Assembly: GCF_000331025.1 (NCBI RefSeq)
Contig: NC_020055.1
Span: 3,133,370 to 3,197,369, forward strand
Source of the DNA: Maridesulfovibrio hydrothermalis AM13 = DSM 14728
Lineage (GTDB): Bacteria; Desulfobacterota; Desulfovibrionia; Desulfovibrionales; Desulfovibrionaceae
DNA: 64,000 nucleotides
Direction of reading: 5' to 3'
The stretch's first letter is position 1; every line of letters starts with the position of its first letter. Shown piece after piece: positions 17,652 to 26,062 of the stretch. Made by a program: the position numbers and the translations under genes. The notes under the pieces were generated by a model, which saw nothing but the letters and a program-made list of their open reading frames with translations, did no database searches and was not told the origin of the DNA.

Positions 17652-17963
17652 CGGATAAATTTTTCATCGGCAAAATTTCCCCCTCCCTATCAAAATAGAA
17701 AGTATAATCTGCATTACACGCCGTAACAAAAATTATATTTTCTATTCCGAGTTATGACGTCCTTTTTTCAAATATTTATCGTCTGCTTCAAGACCGTGAC
17801 GAATCCCCTCTTTAAAATGACTCAAAAAAACAATGCACTTGGCCTCCACACTCACACCTTTTTGTCTCATATTTATTTATTTTTAATTTTAATATTGACA
17901 CATTAATTTTAAATAAGTAGCACAACCTCATTACCAATCAAAAAACATTAACCAGAGGTAGTG
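17652..17963. other. AT-rich intergenic region before the DUF4198 gene
   Basis: No ORF of note. A TTGACA hexamer at 17895-17900 could be a -35 box for the gene at 17964, but I see no good -10 hexamer at 16-18 bp from it. No clear terminator follows the permease gene. Confidence 0.4.
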
Positions 17964-18743
17964 ATGAACAAAATCAAATTTTCTGCTCTCGCATTGACTT
18001 TCGTTCTTGCGGTTTTGTCTTGCGGTTCAGCATTTGCCCATGAATTTATTATTAAACCTGTGCAGCTGACCACGCAAAAAGATCATGTCGTACCTTTCAG
18101 CGTCATATCTGCGCATGCATTTATGATAAGTGAGGAAATGGAACCATTGAATCAAGTCGAAGCGCAGCTTATTCAAAACGGTAAAGTAACAAAACTTACC
18201 CTCGCTGAAAATGAAATGCTGATGACTTTGGACGGTCAGGCTAAATTTGCAAAAGAAGGGACCGCAATTATCGCAGGTCACCGTAATGGTATGATCTGGA
18301 CTCAGACCACTAAAGGCTGGAAACAGCAGTCTAAGAAAGGTCTTAAAGGAGTCATCAAAAGCGGCAAATATGAAAAATTCTGCAAGACTCTGATTACTGT
18401 CGGCAAACCGGACGGCAGCTTCAACAAAGTAGTGGGCCACAAACTTGAAATTGTACCTGTGACCGACCCGACTCAGGCCAAAGTCGGAGATGAAATTGAA
18501 ATCAAAATCCTGCTTGATGGCAAACCGGTTACAGTCGAAAACGTACTTGCCACTTACGCCGGATTTTCCACAAACAACAATACATACGCATACTTCACCG
18601 AACCATATGGTAACGGCCTTGCCAAAGTGAAAATATCCGCCCCCGGCACTTGGATGGTTCGCGTGCAGTACAAAAACGCACAGCCCACCGCTGACTATGA
18701 CAGCCATGTCATGCGAGCAGTGCTGGTCTTTGAAGTAAAATAA
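17964..18743 (+). CDS. Periplasmic DUF4198 protein (NikM/metal-uptake-like)
   Basis: About 259 residues with a signal peptide (hydrophobic run ending GSAFA, then HEFIIKP). The mature N-terminal histidine, the VSAH-like VISAHAFM motif and the long beta-rich body match DUF4198, a family often found with nickel, cobalt or copper transport genes. An AGAGG box supports the ATG at 17964. The next gene, three bases downstream, encodes a second His-start secreted protein, so they form a pair. No permease or ATPase is nearby. Confidence 0.8.
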   Translation: MNKIKFSALALTFVLAVLSCGSAFAHEFIIKPVQLTTQKDHVVPFSVISAHAFMISEEMEPLNQVEAQLIQNGKVTKLTLAENEMLMTLDGQAKFAKEGTAIIAGHRNGMIWTQTTKGWKQQSKKGLKGVIKSGKYEKFCKTLITVGKPDGSFNKVVGHKLEIVPVTDPTQAKVGDEIEIKILLDGKPVTVENVLATYAGFSTNNNTYAYFTEPYGNGLAKVKISAPGTWMVRVQYKNAQPTADYDSHVMRAVLVFEVK

Positions 18744-18746
18744 TCG

Positions 18747-19232
18747 ATGTCTGGAAGGATTATCCCTGCCGCAATTTTAATTTTGGCGGGACTCATTTTC
18801 TATGGCGGATCTGCGTTCGCACACGGAGTTTCATACGAAATGGTCGACACCTCACCGACCATTACATTTAAGTCCGTTTTTTCATCGGGCGACTCCATCG
18901 CTTACGGAGAAGTTCTGATCTACTCACCAGGCAACAGTGAAGTGGAATACCAGAACGGCAGGACAGACAAAAATGGAGTATTCTCCTTTCTGCCTGACAA
19001 AACCGGAATATGGAAAGTGGAAGTGGATGGAGGACTGGGGCACAAATTAATGTTTGATGTAAATGTCAGCAGTCCCGATAAAAAAGACCTTACCCCCGAC
19101 AATAAACATGTAAACCAGCTGCAACAATCACGGCCGATACTTGCAGCTTTTGGTATAAGTCTGATTTTTAATTTGGCCCTTGCCCCCCTGTACTATATGG
19201 CAAGGAAAAAAATAAAAATCGAAAAAGACTAA
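18747..19232 (+). CDS. Membrane-anchored Ig-like periplasmic protein (NikL-like)
   Basis: 161 residues: a signal peptide ending GSAFA and a mature start HGVSYEM, a beta-sandwich domain (YGEVLIYSPGNSEVEYQNGRTDKNGVF) of the carboxypeptidase-regulatory or NikL type, and a C-terminal transmembrane helix (ILAAFGISLIFNLALAPLYYM) with a lysine-rich tail in the cytoplasm. An N-terminal histidine after cleavage is a known metal-binding feature of such periplasmic subunits. It is translated with the preceding DUF4198 gene; no strong ribosome site is visible, which suggests coupling. Confidence 0.68.
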   Translation: MSGRIIPAAILILAGLIFYGGSAFAHGVSYEMVDTSPTITFKSVFSSGDSIAYGEVLIYSPGNSEVEYQNGRTDKNGVFSFLPDKTGIWKVEVDGGLGHKLMFDVNVSSPDKKDLTPDNKHVNQLQQSRPILAAFGISLIFNLALAPLYYMARKKIKIEKD

Positions 19233-19915
19233 ATCAGAAAGCAACCGGGAAAAGAATAGATCCCGTTTGCCTGCATCCAAAACCCCTGCTTGCCGTTTTT
19301 ACTTTCGTAAAGTCTACTTAGACCCGAACGGATGTAAACTACCTCCCCGCCGGCAAGCAGGGCGTTTAACTCATCCAGTCGATCCTGCTTAACATATTCA
19401 AGAGCCGCAGCATGAAAATGCAAATCAGAAATAGGAGTATACCGATATGTATCTCCGGCCAAGTCAGTAAACCCGATCCGGATTTTTTGTTCCTCCCCGC
19501 AGTCAACAACGGAAAGGTTAAGAGACAACGGTTCAACCCTGATTGTTTTTATGGATTGCTGACAGGGTGAATCAGCAGGCACACATCTATTCTTGGATGT
19601 AATCTTACCTTCAAATGCCTGCGCGACTGAATCCACGGCACTGCGTTCCAGTACGTCTTTAAAATTTTCCTCATCCAACCGGTCAAGCCAGATTTCATTT
19701 TCAAAAGTACAGTCTTCAATATGCGGTGAGGAAGCATTTTCATGAGCAGTAACAGCCGCATCGACAATCATACCGGGAAGTAATTTTTTTTCAGCAACAA
19801 AAGCCCGGGTTGCGTAAGGAAGCGGACGATAGCATGTGCAATCATTTTCATCGAGCAAAGCCATACACACATTGTCGTTATCTTTAAATCTAGTTAAATC
19901 AGTAAGCACCAGCAT
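19229..19915 (-). CDS. Dual OB (DuOB) domain protein
   Basis: About 228 residues. The N-terminal LVLTDLTRFKDNDNVCMALLD, the middle RIGFTDLAGDTYRYTPISDL and the C-terminal VYIRSGLSRLYESKNGKQ plus GFWMQANGIYSFPGCF match the pattern I recall for dual-OB proteins, a family found among prokaryotic conflict and nucleotide-processing systems. The function is unknown. I chose the ATG at 19915 because AAGGA lies 8 bp before it; an upstream TTG is possible. It converges on the NikL-like gene with a four-base overlap and stands just downstream of the phage remnant on the same strand. Confidence 0.6.
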   Translation of the reverse strand: MLVLTDLTRFKDNDNVCMALLDENDCTCYRPLPYATRAFVAEKKLLPGMIVDAAVTAHENASSPHIEDCTFENEIWLDRLDEENFKDVLERSAVDSVAQAFEGKITSKNRCVPADSPCQQSIKTIRVEPLSLNLSVVDCGEEQKIRIGFTDLAGDTYRYTPISDLHFHAAALEYVKQDRLDELNALLAGGEVVYIRSGLSRLYESKNGKQGFWMQANGIYSFPGCFLI

Positions 19916-20236
19916 TAAAAAGTCCTTATAAGGCAAAGTTTTCTTAAGACAGAATTAGGGCTGTAAATTCGAAAGACAACAACCATGTGCAGAACGCAGA
20001 CAATAATACATTACACCCTGACAAGAATAAGACTTATAATCTAAAAAACATAAGAATAGCAATGGGTCAAGAAGCCCCGCCCTGAAACTTTGCACCTTGA
20101 CAACTACTTAAGTTGCCCTCCCCTCCAACCAGTTACAGACCACTCTAAAAACAGATTAGTATAATTGCAATAAAAAGATGCGGAGCCGAAATCGGCCCCG
20201 CAGAAATTAAAAATCATGAATAGTTATCAACTAATG
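19916..20236. other. Intergenic region between DuOB gene and phage cluster
   Basis: No ORF with a ribosome site is visible on either strand. It holds the terminator of the portal gene at its right end (20171-20203). The minus-strand part between this terminator and 19915 should contain the DuOB promoter, but no clear hexamers stand out. Confidence 0.5.
20171..20203 (-). terminator. Terminator of the phage cluster
   Basis: On the minus strand the hairpin GCGGgGCCGA/TCGGCtCCGC, with a two-base loop and one mismatch, is followed by TCTTTTTATT. It lies 34 bp after the portal stop, so the phage-derived transcript ends here. Confidence 0.8.
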
Positions 20237-21907
20237 TTAAATATCACCTAACAATTGGCCGGCCTGACTCACCACCCCCTGCATTTCTGCGCCGTTCATC
20301 CCCAAATCAGACAGATCTTTAATTATCCCGGTTCCTTTTGAAACAGCTTCCAGACTTTGCTGCAATTGCTGCTGCTCAAATATTCTCTGCTTACGGGAAT
20401 TACGAAGCTTTTCCACTTCATCATCAGAACGGACAATTCCATTAGGAACCCCGAGAAGCTCGGCATAATCATCAACGGCGCGATCCATATCGACTTTATC
20501 AAGCACTTCAGGATTAGCTCCTGCAAGCCTGCTTACAAAATCAGCAAGAGACTGAATAGACTGTGTTCCGACCATTTTCTGGGCCTGTGCCAGCACTGAA
20601 ATATAATCAATCTTGATATCTTCCCCGTCAAGAACAGACGGAGCTTCCGGAAGCTGCCCGCTGCGGTAGAGAATGCCGAAAACTCTGTCTATAAGCGGGT
20701 CCAGCAACTCAGTATGCTGCCTCTCAATGACAGGACCAAGCTGAATAATTTTCTCTTCATGACGTTCAGCAACTTCGGCTGCGGTGATGGTTTTACGGTT
20801 CGAGCCAGCCATCATCATAAAAACATCATTGTAAAAGCCTTCACGGATGGCCGTGCGCACGTCCTGAATCTTATTGCTGACTCCGGCGAGATCCGGCCTG
20901 ACCTGATAAAGCGGTGCAACAGAATCCTGTTGATTCTGTTCTACCGGATTCTGCCCGCCTGGCAACAGGTTGAGCCGCCTTGAATACATGGACGGCACTT
21001 TCATCGGCGGACGCAGAGTCAAATGCACGGCCTGAATCTGACTTTTGCTCATTTCCATAAGCATTTTTACATCAGCCAGCACATCCATAGCCGGAGAACG
21101 TCCGTAAACATCCATTGCAGCGGTATCCCAACGGGGAACCATGTATGGATTTTCCATAAATCCACTCTCAGAGAGAATTGCCCCGCCTTTACCGCTAAGT
21201 AAAAAAACCGACTCAAACGGCATATTATGCTTATCTATCTTCTGCGAATCAAATTCATCACGAGGCTGAACAACATGCAAAACATCAAACCAGTGATCCC
21301 GATTAACGCTTAAACTGGTACGTACCGAAGCGGGTAACGCATCAATACCAAAACGTTTTTCAAGCTGACGCACAGTCATTTTAAATTCGCGATAAACAGT
21401 ATCCACCCGTCCCTGCGCATCAGTGGCCAGTGAATATTCCCCCACAGTCAGGGTGCGAAAACGAATTCCACGCTCCACGTCCGGTTCACAATAAAGTATT
21501 CCCGTTCCGAACCCTGCAAGTTCAGTATATAATGAATGAATGCAGGAATAAAAATTACTGCGGGCCAAGGCGCGATACATAATCTTTTCTACTTTGGAAA
21601 TCCATTCACGCACAGATTTATGTCTGGTAATATCCCTATCGGATATCCCTAAACGAAACCACGGGCGAGCAGGTGAAGTAAGACCTCCCTGAAGTCCCGC
21701 GGCCAGAATACGTAACCCCCTTGTTGCGGTGGAATCAATTATCTTGCCGCCTTTCATACGTCCGTCATTAGGCTGCTGTCCGTCATAAATGCCTTTACGG
21801 GGCAGGATATAATCACTGATCTCCTGCCAGTGCCCCTCCCATGAGCGACGCTCCTGACGCAAGGTCTGAAGTCGGGAAGTATATCTGCTTTTATCTAAAT
21901 CTTTCAT
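20237..21907 (-). CDS. Phage portal (head-to-tail connector) protein, podovirus type
   Basis: A 556-residue protein of the T7-like head-tail connector family. The start (RYTSRLQTLRQERRSWEGHW, then ISDYILPRKG) and the motifs IIDSTATRGLRILAAGLQGG, TSPARPWFRLG and TAAEVAERHEEKI are characteristic of this family. Twelve copies form the ring through which DNA enters the capsid. Length is normal and no frameshift is seen. It is the last gene of the cluster; the scaffold and capsid genes expected next are missing, and a terminator follows at once. Confidence 0.88.
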   Translation of the reverse strand: MKDLDKSRYTSRLQTLRQERRSWEGHWQEISDYILPRKGIYDGQQPNDGRMKGGKIIDSTATRGLRILAAGLQGGLTSPARPWFRLGISDRDITRHKSVREWISKVEKIMYRALARSNFYSCIHSLYTELAGFGTGILYCEPDVERGIRFRTLTVGEYSLATDAQGRVDTVYREFKMTVRQLEKRFGIDALPASVRTSLSVNRDHWFDVLHVVQPRDEFDSQKIDKHNMPFESVFLLSGKGGAILSESGFMENPYMVPRWDTAAMDVYGRSPAMDVLADVKMLMEMSKSQIQAVHLTLRPPMKVPSMYSRRLNLLPGGQNPVEQNQQDSVAPLYQVRPDLAGVSNKIQDVRTAIREGFYNDVFMMMAGSNRKTITAAEVAERHEEKIIQLGPVIERQHTELLDPLIDRVFGILYRSGQLPEAPSVLDGEDIKIDYISVLAQAQKMVGTQSIQSLADFVSRLAGANPEVLDKVDMDRAVDDYAELLGVPNGIVRSDDEVEKLRNSRKQRIFEQQQLQQSLEAVSKGTGIIKDLSDLGMNGAEMQGVVSQAGQLLGDI

Positions 21908-21928
21908 ACCTTACCTGATTTATTTAAA

Positions 21929-21961
21929 GGGGTTCCAGATTAATAATTCATCTGGAACCCC
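21929..21961 (-). repeat. Perfect 12-bp hairpin between Com-like and portal genes
   Basis: GGGGTTCCAGAT and its exact complement ATCTGGAACCCC are separated by nine bases. On the minus strand it is followed by TTTAAATAAAT. It lies 10 bp after the stop of the Com-like gene and 21 bp before the portal ATG. It could be an internal attenuator, an mRNA-processing site or a protein-binding hairpin. Confidence 0.75.
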
Positions 21962-21971
21962 TTAATTCTAC

Positions 21972-22091
21972 TTAATCATCCTCAGCAATGAGTTTGATAA
22001 GTTTTTTACATTTAGGACATTTAACCTGAACCTCAACCACTTTTCCTTTCATAAGCAAACGCCTGCAGACAGGACAGCGATGTTCCATCAT
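21972..22091 (-). CDS. Com-like zinc-finger protein (39 aa)
   Basis: This gene is below usual length limits. The ATG at 22091 follows the stop of the upstream gene directly and has an AAGGAG box 8 bp away. The product has two CxxC pairs, HRCPVCRRLL and VKCPKCKKLIKL, separated by a hydrophobic strand. Order and spacing match the Com family of phage Mu, a zinc-binding translational activator that binds the mom mRNA. No mom gene is present here; the nearest downstream gene is the portal, behind a hairpin. Confidence 0.75.
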   Translation of the reverse strand: MMEHRCPVCRRLLMKGKVVEVQVKCPKCKKLIKLIAEDD

Positions 22092-22568
22092 TTAAATAGC
22101 TCCTTTCGAGTTATGCAGAATCTCTTTCTTAACCATTGCCACGCCGGCTGCCCCTTTTGAACCGGTCAAAATCATTTTCTCACGTCCGGCGGCGCGGATA
22201 TTTCTGAACCGCTCCTCACTGACCCGCCTTGCAGCAATCTTGATATCCAGCTCAGCATTCTGCTTATCAACTTCACGCTGGCGAATATCATTTGGGTGCA
22301 GCCACTGGCCGTCAGTTAAGTTATAGCCGGCATTATTCATCTCCGCGGGAGTATACCAATAGCCGGTGTTCTGCGAAAAAGCCCAGTCATCCGGAGCTTC
22401 CCAATGCGCTGGAGCATTCAAACCACCGACATTCAACGAAGGAGCTGATCCGTAGGTGGACATATGCCATTTATAATATCCGTTATATCCGGGCGAATTC
22501 TCATCGAACCAGATAGAAGAACTCCCGGGTTTCGCCTTGGGCAACTCCGGTCTGTTGTACATGTACAT
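22092..22568 (-). CDS. Phage-derived hypothetical protein (158 aa)
   Basis: The N-terminal part is rich in Pro, Gly, Tyr and Trp (PAHWEAPDDWAFSQN, then GYWYTPAEMNNAGYN) and the C-terminal part is helical and charged (REVDKQNAELDIKIAARRV). It lies between the small Gly/Pro-rich gene and the Com-like gene on one transcript. I do not recognise a family; a minor structural or packaging-associated role is an inference from position. Confidence 0.6.
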   Translation of the reverse strand: MYMYNRPELPKAKPGSSSIWFDENSPGYNGYYKWHMSTYGSAPSLNVGGLNAPAHWEAPDDWAFSQNTGYWYTPAEMNNAGYNLTDGQWLHPNDIRQREVDKQNAELDIKIAARRVSEERFRNIRAAGREKMILTGSKGAAGVAMVKKEILHNSKGAI

Positions 22569-22577
22569 ACGCCCGCC

Positions 22578-22841
22578 CTATTGACCAAGTCTGGTTTTCT
22601 GGGCCTGCAATGTCTTGCTTTCTGTTTCAAGCTGTCCGCGAACTCCCTGCCCTCCTGTTAACACAGTAGCACTGCGGCCCTTTTTCATTCTGCTCATTTC
22701 GCGCATTTTTCTCGCCTTGACCTTTTCTTCGCTCTTTGCAACTTCATCCATCTTCGGCGGCTCAGGTGCCGGAGCTACCGGCGGCGCCGGTGGTGGTGAT
22801 ACTGGTGTTGCTGAAGGTGCTTTTCCTCCTCCGCCTCCCAT
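22578..22841 (-). CDS. Small Gly/Pro-rich phage protein (87 aa)
   Basis: It opens with MGGGGGKAPS, continues with a Pro/Ala linker (about residues 12-30) and ends in a basic helix with RMKKGRSATVLTGGQGVRG. Short proteins with a Gly-rich start and an ATVLTG segment are common next to portal or terminase genes in podoviruses as I recall, although their function is unknown. An AAGGAG box is 7 bp upstream. Confidence 0.65.
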   Translation of the reverse strand: MGGGGGKAPSATPVSPPPAPPVAPAPEPPKMDEVAKSEEKVKARKMREMSRMKKGRSATVLTGGQGVRGQLETESKTLQAQKTRLGQ

Positions 22842-22880
22842 AATATTTCTCCTTATTTAAAATTTTAATATGCCAAGTCC

Positions 22881-23447
22881 CTATTCGGAAACCTTAACCT
22901 CGTTATTTCTCACCGCACAAAAAATTGCGGCATCTACGCTTTTGTCTTCCGCCGCCAGATAAACGGCTTTTTGGATAACCCCTGCTTTTTCAAATCCCGA
23001 CCTCTGTGCCATGCGGCAGGCCAGCGAATTCATCACCGGAATCAAACCCTTTACACAATCAAGAATATAACTCCCCGACACGTCAGTGACTGACAGTAAA
23101 TGACGCAACACCCCCCGTCCCATCTGCAAAGCTGCTTTGCCGTGAAAATCAGGAATAATAGTCAGATGCACAAAGCAGGACCGTTGAGTAAATCCATTCA
23201 ACCAGAACATTCCGGCAGGTCGGCCATCCTTGAATCCCAGAAAAAAATGCTGATCTTTTAATTTTGCCAGCTTCTTGAAATCCTCAAAAGACTCAACAGA
23301 TCCATCATAAAAGACTACTGAAATCTGTCCGGCCTTTCCCATCTTTTCCCAGAACCATTTCAAATGATCATCACTAAGACTTAACGAACCATCAAAATCT
23401 CTAAATTTATAGAAAGTAAATCCGCCCTCAATCTCAAATCCGTACAT
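22881..23447 (-). CDS. GNAT-like acetyltransferase-fold protein of the phage cluster
   Basis: 188 residues. The region HFFLGFKDGRPAGMFWLNGF, then SCFVHLTIIPDFHGKAALQMGRGVLRHLL has the beta4-beta5-alpha3 pattern of GNAT N-acetyltransferases, and MNSLACRMAQRSGFEKAGV resembles the C-terminal part of the fold. The acetyl-CoA loop (normally Q/RxxGxG/A) is only roughly present as FHGKAALQMGRG. Such genes occur in podovirus structural modules. Its start overlaps the terminase stop. Confidence 0.62.
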   Translation of the reverse strand: MYGFEIEGGFTFYKFRDFDGSLSLSDDHLKWFWEKMGKAGQISVVFYDGSVESFEDFKKLAKLKDQHFFLGFKDGRPAGMFWLNGFTQRSCFVHLTIIPDFHGKAALQMGRGVLRHLLSVTDVSGSYILDCVKGLIPVMNSLACRMAQRSGFEKAGVIQKAVYLAAEDKSVDAAIFCAVRNNEVKVSE

Positions 23448-24988
23448 CAGCGTCCTCCACTGAAAACATCATAATCCATAAGCCCCTGCATTGACTCCTG
23501 CTGCTCAAACACACTAACTGCCTGCGGAAAAACAGCTCCAAGAGCCGGATCAAGTATTCGGGCCATACAATCCAGCATGTCATCATGAGGAGCCACCGGA
23601 AATGCAAGGTATTCATCATCAATAAACTCCCGCACAAGATCACGCTGCCGTCCCTGATGATCCATGAACCTTGCCCGCCACGGCAGATAAAAACGGGATT
23701 GCTCAAACAGCGGAACGAGTTTGCGGATACGGTCAGTCTTAGGGATATTCCCGCCCAGAGGATCTATGGAAAAACGATAATTCTGCTCGCCCATGACATA
23801 CTGCATGTGCTCCACGTCCGCCTGTTGGCCATACTTTTCATAACCAACAGCCAGCGGCGAATAATTTCTGTGCAGCCGGAACAAAGCTCTGGCACGTTCC
23901 GTAAGATTCAAGCGGTCACGAATACCGTCGATCAAATAATAATTGCGGTCCGGACCAAGCCCTATAACCAGCATCACTGTAAAATCACTGCCGGCTTTTT
24001 TCTCACTTGCCGGATCTACCAGCAGATAACGGTTAAACTGCTGCCAGCGCGGTCTACCGTTATTATCAGCAGGCTCCCAGCGGCTGAGCCATTCTTCACG
24101 AAAGCCCTGCACATCATCTGCGCGCGGGTCCTGCATCATCTGGCAGCCAAAAACATAAGGCCCCATTTCACGCCGTTTCGTTTCAAGCTGCTGCCGGGTT
24201 AAAAGAACAGGCTCACCTTCAAAAGTACCATCCGAAGTTGCTGGATAAATTCTGGGAATGGCTGCCTGCCTTTTCAAAATATCACGGTAGGTATCATTAA
24301 AATGATAGCGGGTTCCGATATACCGTTTTATCCCTTCACGTGTTCCAAGGTTGATGGACAACGCCCAAGCCTCGGTAGTTTTAAAAATCATATCCGGCGA
24401 AGAAACCGATTCACGGGTCACAACATCATCATAAATAAGCCGGGAAAAATGCTTACCGGTGGGCTGGCCGTCTACCAGCCCCCACGCCTCAACCGTGCCT
24501 TCTTTAGGATTGGATTTTCGCTTAACGATAATCCCGTCCTCTTCCGACCATTTAGGGGATTCCTTTTTCGGACTTGCCCAAAGCACATCGGGATAGCATT
24601 GTTTTAAAAGCTCGTTACGTTCAAATTCCTGTTTAATCTGACGCAGAAACCCCTTGGCAACCGGACGGGTATGGCTAAAAATGCCGACAGTAACTTCCGG
24701 ATCACGTAAAATATCCTGAACAGTAAGAGCGAAGGTAATAATAGTAGATTTATAATGCTCACGGCTCCACAGATCGAGATGACCGTCAGGGCCTGCCTGC
24801 ACATCTCTGCATCTTTGAAATACCCATTCGCAATTTGCATCAGCCCGGCCCAGCAAACGAGTCAGCAGAAAAAAGAGATCACTGCGCCCCAGCTCCGCCA
24901 TGACCTGCAAAGCCTGACTTTGCTTCTCTGCCTCGCGCAAAAGTTGCGCATACCATTTATTGGCACTGTCCAGATCCGTAAACTTCAT
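23447..24988 (-). CDS. Phage terminase large subunit
   Basis: About 513 residues. The ATPase part has the Walker-A-like SREHYKSTIITFA and Walker B SRLIYDDVV. The nuclease part has the acidic residues in YLLVDPASEKKAGSDFTV, VGYEKYGQQADV and APHDDMLDCMARIL, spaced as in RNase H-like terminase nucleases. It would pump DNA into the capsid and cut concatemers. All catalytic parts seem intact. The ATG at 24988 has GGGAG upstream and the gene overlaps its presumed small subunit by about 32 bases. Confidence 0.88.
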   Translation of the reverse strand: MKFTDLDSANKWYAQLLREAEKQSQALQVMAELGRSDLFFLLTRLLGRADANCEWVFQRCRDVQAGPDGHLDLWSREHYKSTIITFALTVQDILRDPEVTVGIFSHTRPVAKGFLRQIKQEFERNELLKQCYPDVLWASPKKESPKWSEEDGIIVKRKSNPKEGTVEAWGLVDGQPTGKHFSRLIYDDVVTRESVSSPDMIFKTTEAWALSINLGTREGIKRYIGTRYHFNDTYRDILKRQAAIPRIYPATSDGTFEGEPVLLTRQQLETKRREMGPYVFGCQMMQDPRADDVQGFREEWLSRWEPADNNGRPRWQQFNRYLLVDPASEKKAGSDFTVMLVIGLGPDRNYYLIDGIRDRLNLTERARALFRLHRNYSPLAVGYEKYGQQADVEHMQYVMGEQNYRFSIDPLGGNIPKTDRIRKLVPLFEQSRFYLPWRARFMDHQGRQRDLVREFIDDEYLAFPVAPHDDMLDCMARILDPALGAVFPQAVSVFEQQESMQGLMDYDVFSGGR

Positions 24989-25247
24989 CAAGTTTCTCCC
25001 TTAACTCCGGACTGATTGTACGGCTTTTCGATTTCTTTTTTGCTGCGCTGGCATCCTTTTTTGTTTCATCAATTCCCCATGCCTTGCGCTCCATGTCGTG
25101 ACGTTTGTGCATAATATCAAGCTTGGCTTTGAGATCTTTAACCATATCTGAATCATCACCTTCTACAGCCAGAGCAAAAACCTCCCGAAACCGGTCAAGT
25201 TCCTCTTTCTGTTTTTTTACGACCTCACTTTTCGTCATCTTTTTCAC
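24957..25247 (-). CDS. Probable terminase small subunit
   Basis: A 96-residue, highly charged, predicted coiled-coil protein (KKQKEELDRFREVFALAVEG, then DMVKDLKAKLDIMHKRHDME) with a basic C terminus (KKKSKSRTISPELREKL). Position directly before, and overlapping, the terminase large gene, plus size and charge, point to the small subunit that recognises pac DNA. There is no sequence motif that proves it. Its start overlaps the previous stop by four bases. Confidence 0.6.
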   Translation of the reverse strand: MKKMTKSEVVKKQKEELDRFREVFALAVEGDDSDMVKDLKAKLDIMHKRHDMERKAWGIDETKKDASAAKKKSKSRTISPELREKLDEVYGSGQCQ

Positions 25248-25474
25248 TCCAGACCAACCTTTAATTCATAATTAAACCCGTGCAGAGCACTCCGGGCCTT
25301 TGCCATGCAGTGAGTGCAAAGCCGAGCCTTACGAGTAACTTTCTGTCCATCAAAACCAGCTTTAACCCAAAAGGACTCAAGGACATCAATCTTCCCGCAA
25401 CTATCACAACGTTCACCGTCTCCAGCTGCACCAATCCATGCCACAGCCTCTGATAAAAAAGCCGAAACAATCAT
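25244..25474 (-). CDS. Small zinc-ribbon phage protein (76 aa)
   Basis: Two CxxC pairs, RCDSCGK and LCTHCMAK, about 30 residues apart form a likely zinc ribbon. The rest is not recognised. Both ends overlap neighbouring genes by four bases (ATGA), so it is embedded in the lysis-packaging transcript. It could bind nucleic acid. Confidence 0.62.
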   Translation of the reverse strand: MIVSAFLSEAVAWIGAAGDGERCDSCGKIDVLESFWVKAGFDGQKVTRKARLCTHCMAKARSALHGFNYELKVGLE

Positions 25475-25680
25475 TTGAAAGCCTCATAAGCGACCCGCGT
25501 AGCAACTCCAGCCACAACGGCAGCGGTTCCCCAGACAGCCCGTTCCAGATTGCGGAATTTTTCCGCATGGGTATGGCAGCGTCTGGCTCCGTTAATTTCT
25601 GAAATATCCTCCTGAATTGACTTAACCCGCTCATCTATACGGATGAGCAAATCCTGCAACTGCCGATCATCATCACTCAC
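25471..25680 (-). CDS. XhlA-like membrane-associated lysis protein (69 aa)
   Basis: The GTG at 25680 with a GGAGG box is chosen. The product begins with a helical, charged region (DDRQLQDLLIRIDERVKSIQ) and ends in one hydrophobic helix (AVWGTAAVVAGVATRVAYEAF). This layout is that of XhlA/haemolysin-type proteins encoded next to holins. It overlaps the holin stop by eight bases. Confidence 0.58.
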   Translation of the reverse strand: MSDDDRQLQDLLIRIDERVKSIQEDISEINGARRCHTHAEKFRNLERAVWGTAAVVAGVATRVAYEAFK

Positions 25681-26062
25681 TTTTATTCCTCCATGTTTTT
25701 GCAACCTTCTCCGCACTGCGCCCGACCACATATCCACCAAGCCCCAGCTCCATCAGAGACCAAAGCTGACCCGGCAATTCCAAATGAGGAGCCTTGGCCC
25801 AGAACAAAGCCAGATACGGATAAAGAAGGTAGTTATTTGCAACGATTGCAATAATGGTCAGCATCAAGACAGGCCGCCATGAACGCTGCAACCAATTGCC
25901 GTTCATTTCAGCCAGCATGACTTTAACCCGTGATTCCAACTCTACAAGCTGTCCCTGATTATGCAGCTCCATCAGCCGGACTTTAGCTTTCTCACGGTCT
26001 CCGGCATCAGGCCATATTTTATCGATTATGGTCGAACCCAGTTCCAGAATTGAACCGATCAT
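25673..26062 (-). CDS. Three-TM holin (GTA/phage holin family)
   Basis: 129 residues. The N-terminal IIDKIWPDAGDREKAKVRLM, then VELESRVKVMLAEMNGNWLQRSWRPVLML and the following hydrophobic segments are typical of the three-transmembrane holin family that includes gene-transfer-agent holins. It would make inner membrane pores for lysis. No endolysin gene is seen beside it. Confidence 0.82.
   Translation of the reverse strand: MIGSILELGSTIIDKIWPDAGDREKAKVRLMELHNQGQLVELESRVKVMLAEMNGNWLQRSWRPVLMLTIIAIVANNYLLYPYLALFWAKAPHLELPGQLWSLMELGLGGYVVGRSAEKVAKTWRNKSE

Noticed and set aside
18027-18707. Minus-strand 226-codon ORF
   Set aside because: Antisense to the DUF4198 gene; no ribosome site and no recognisable domain.
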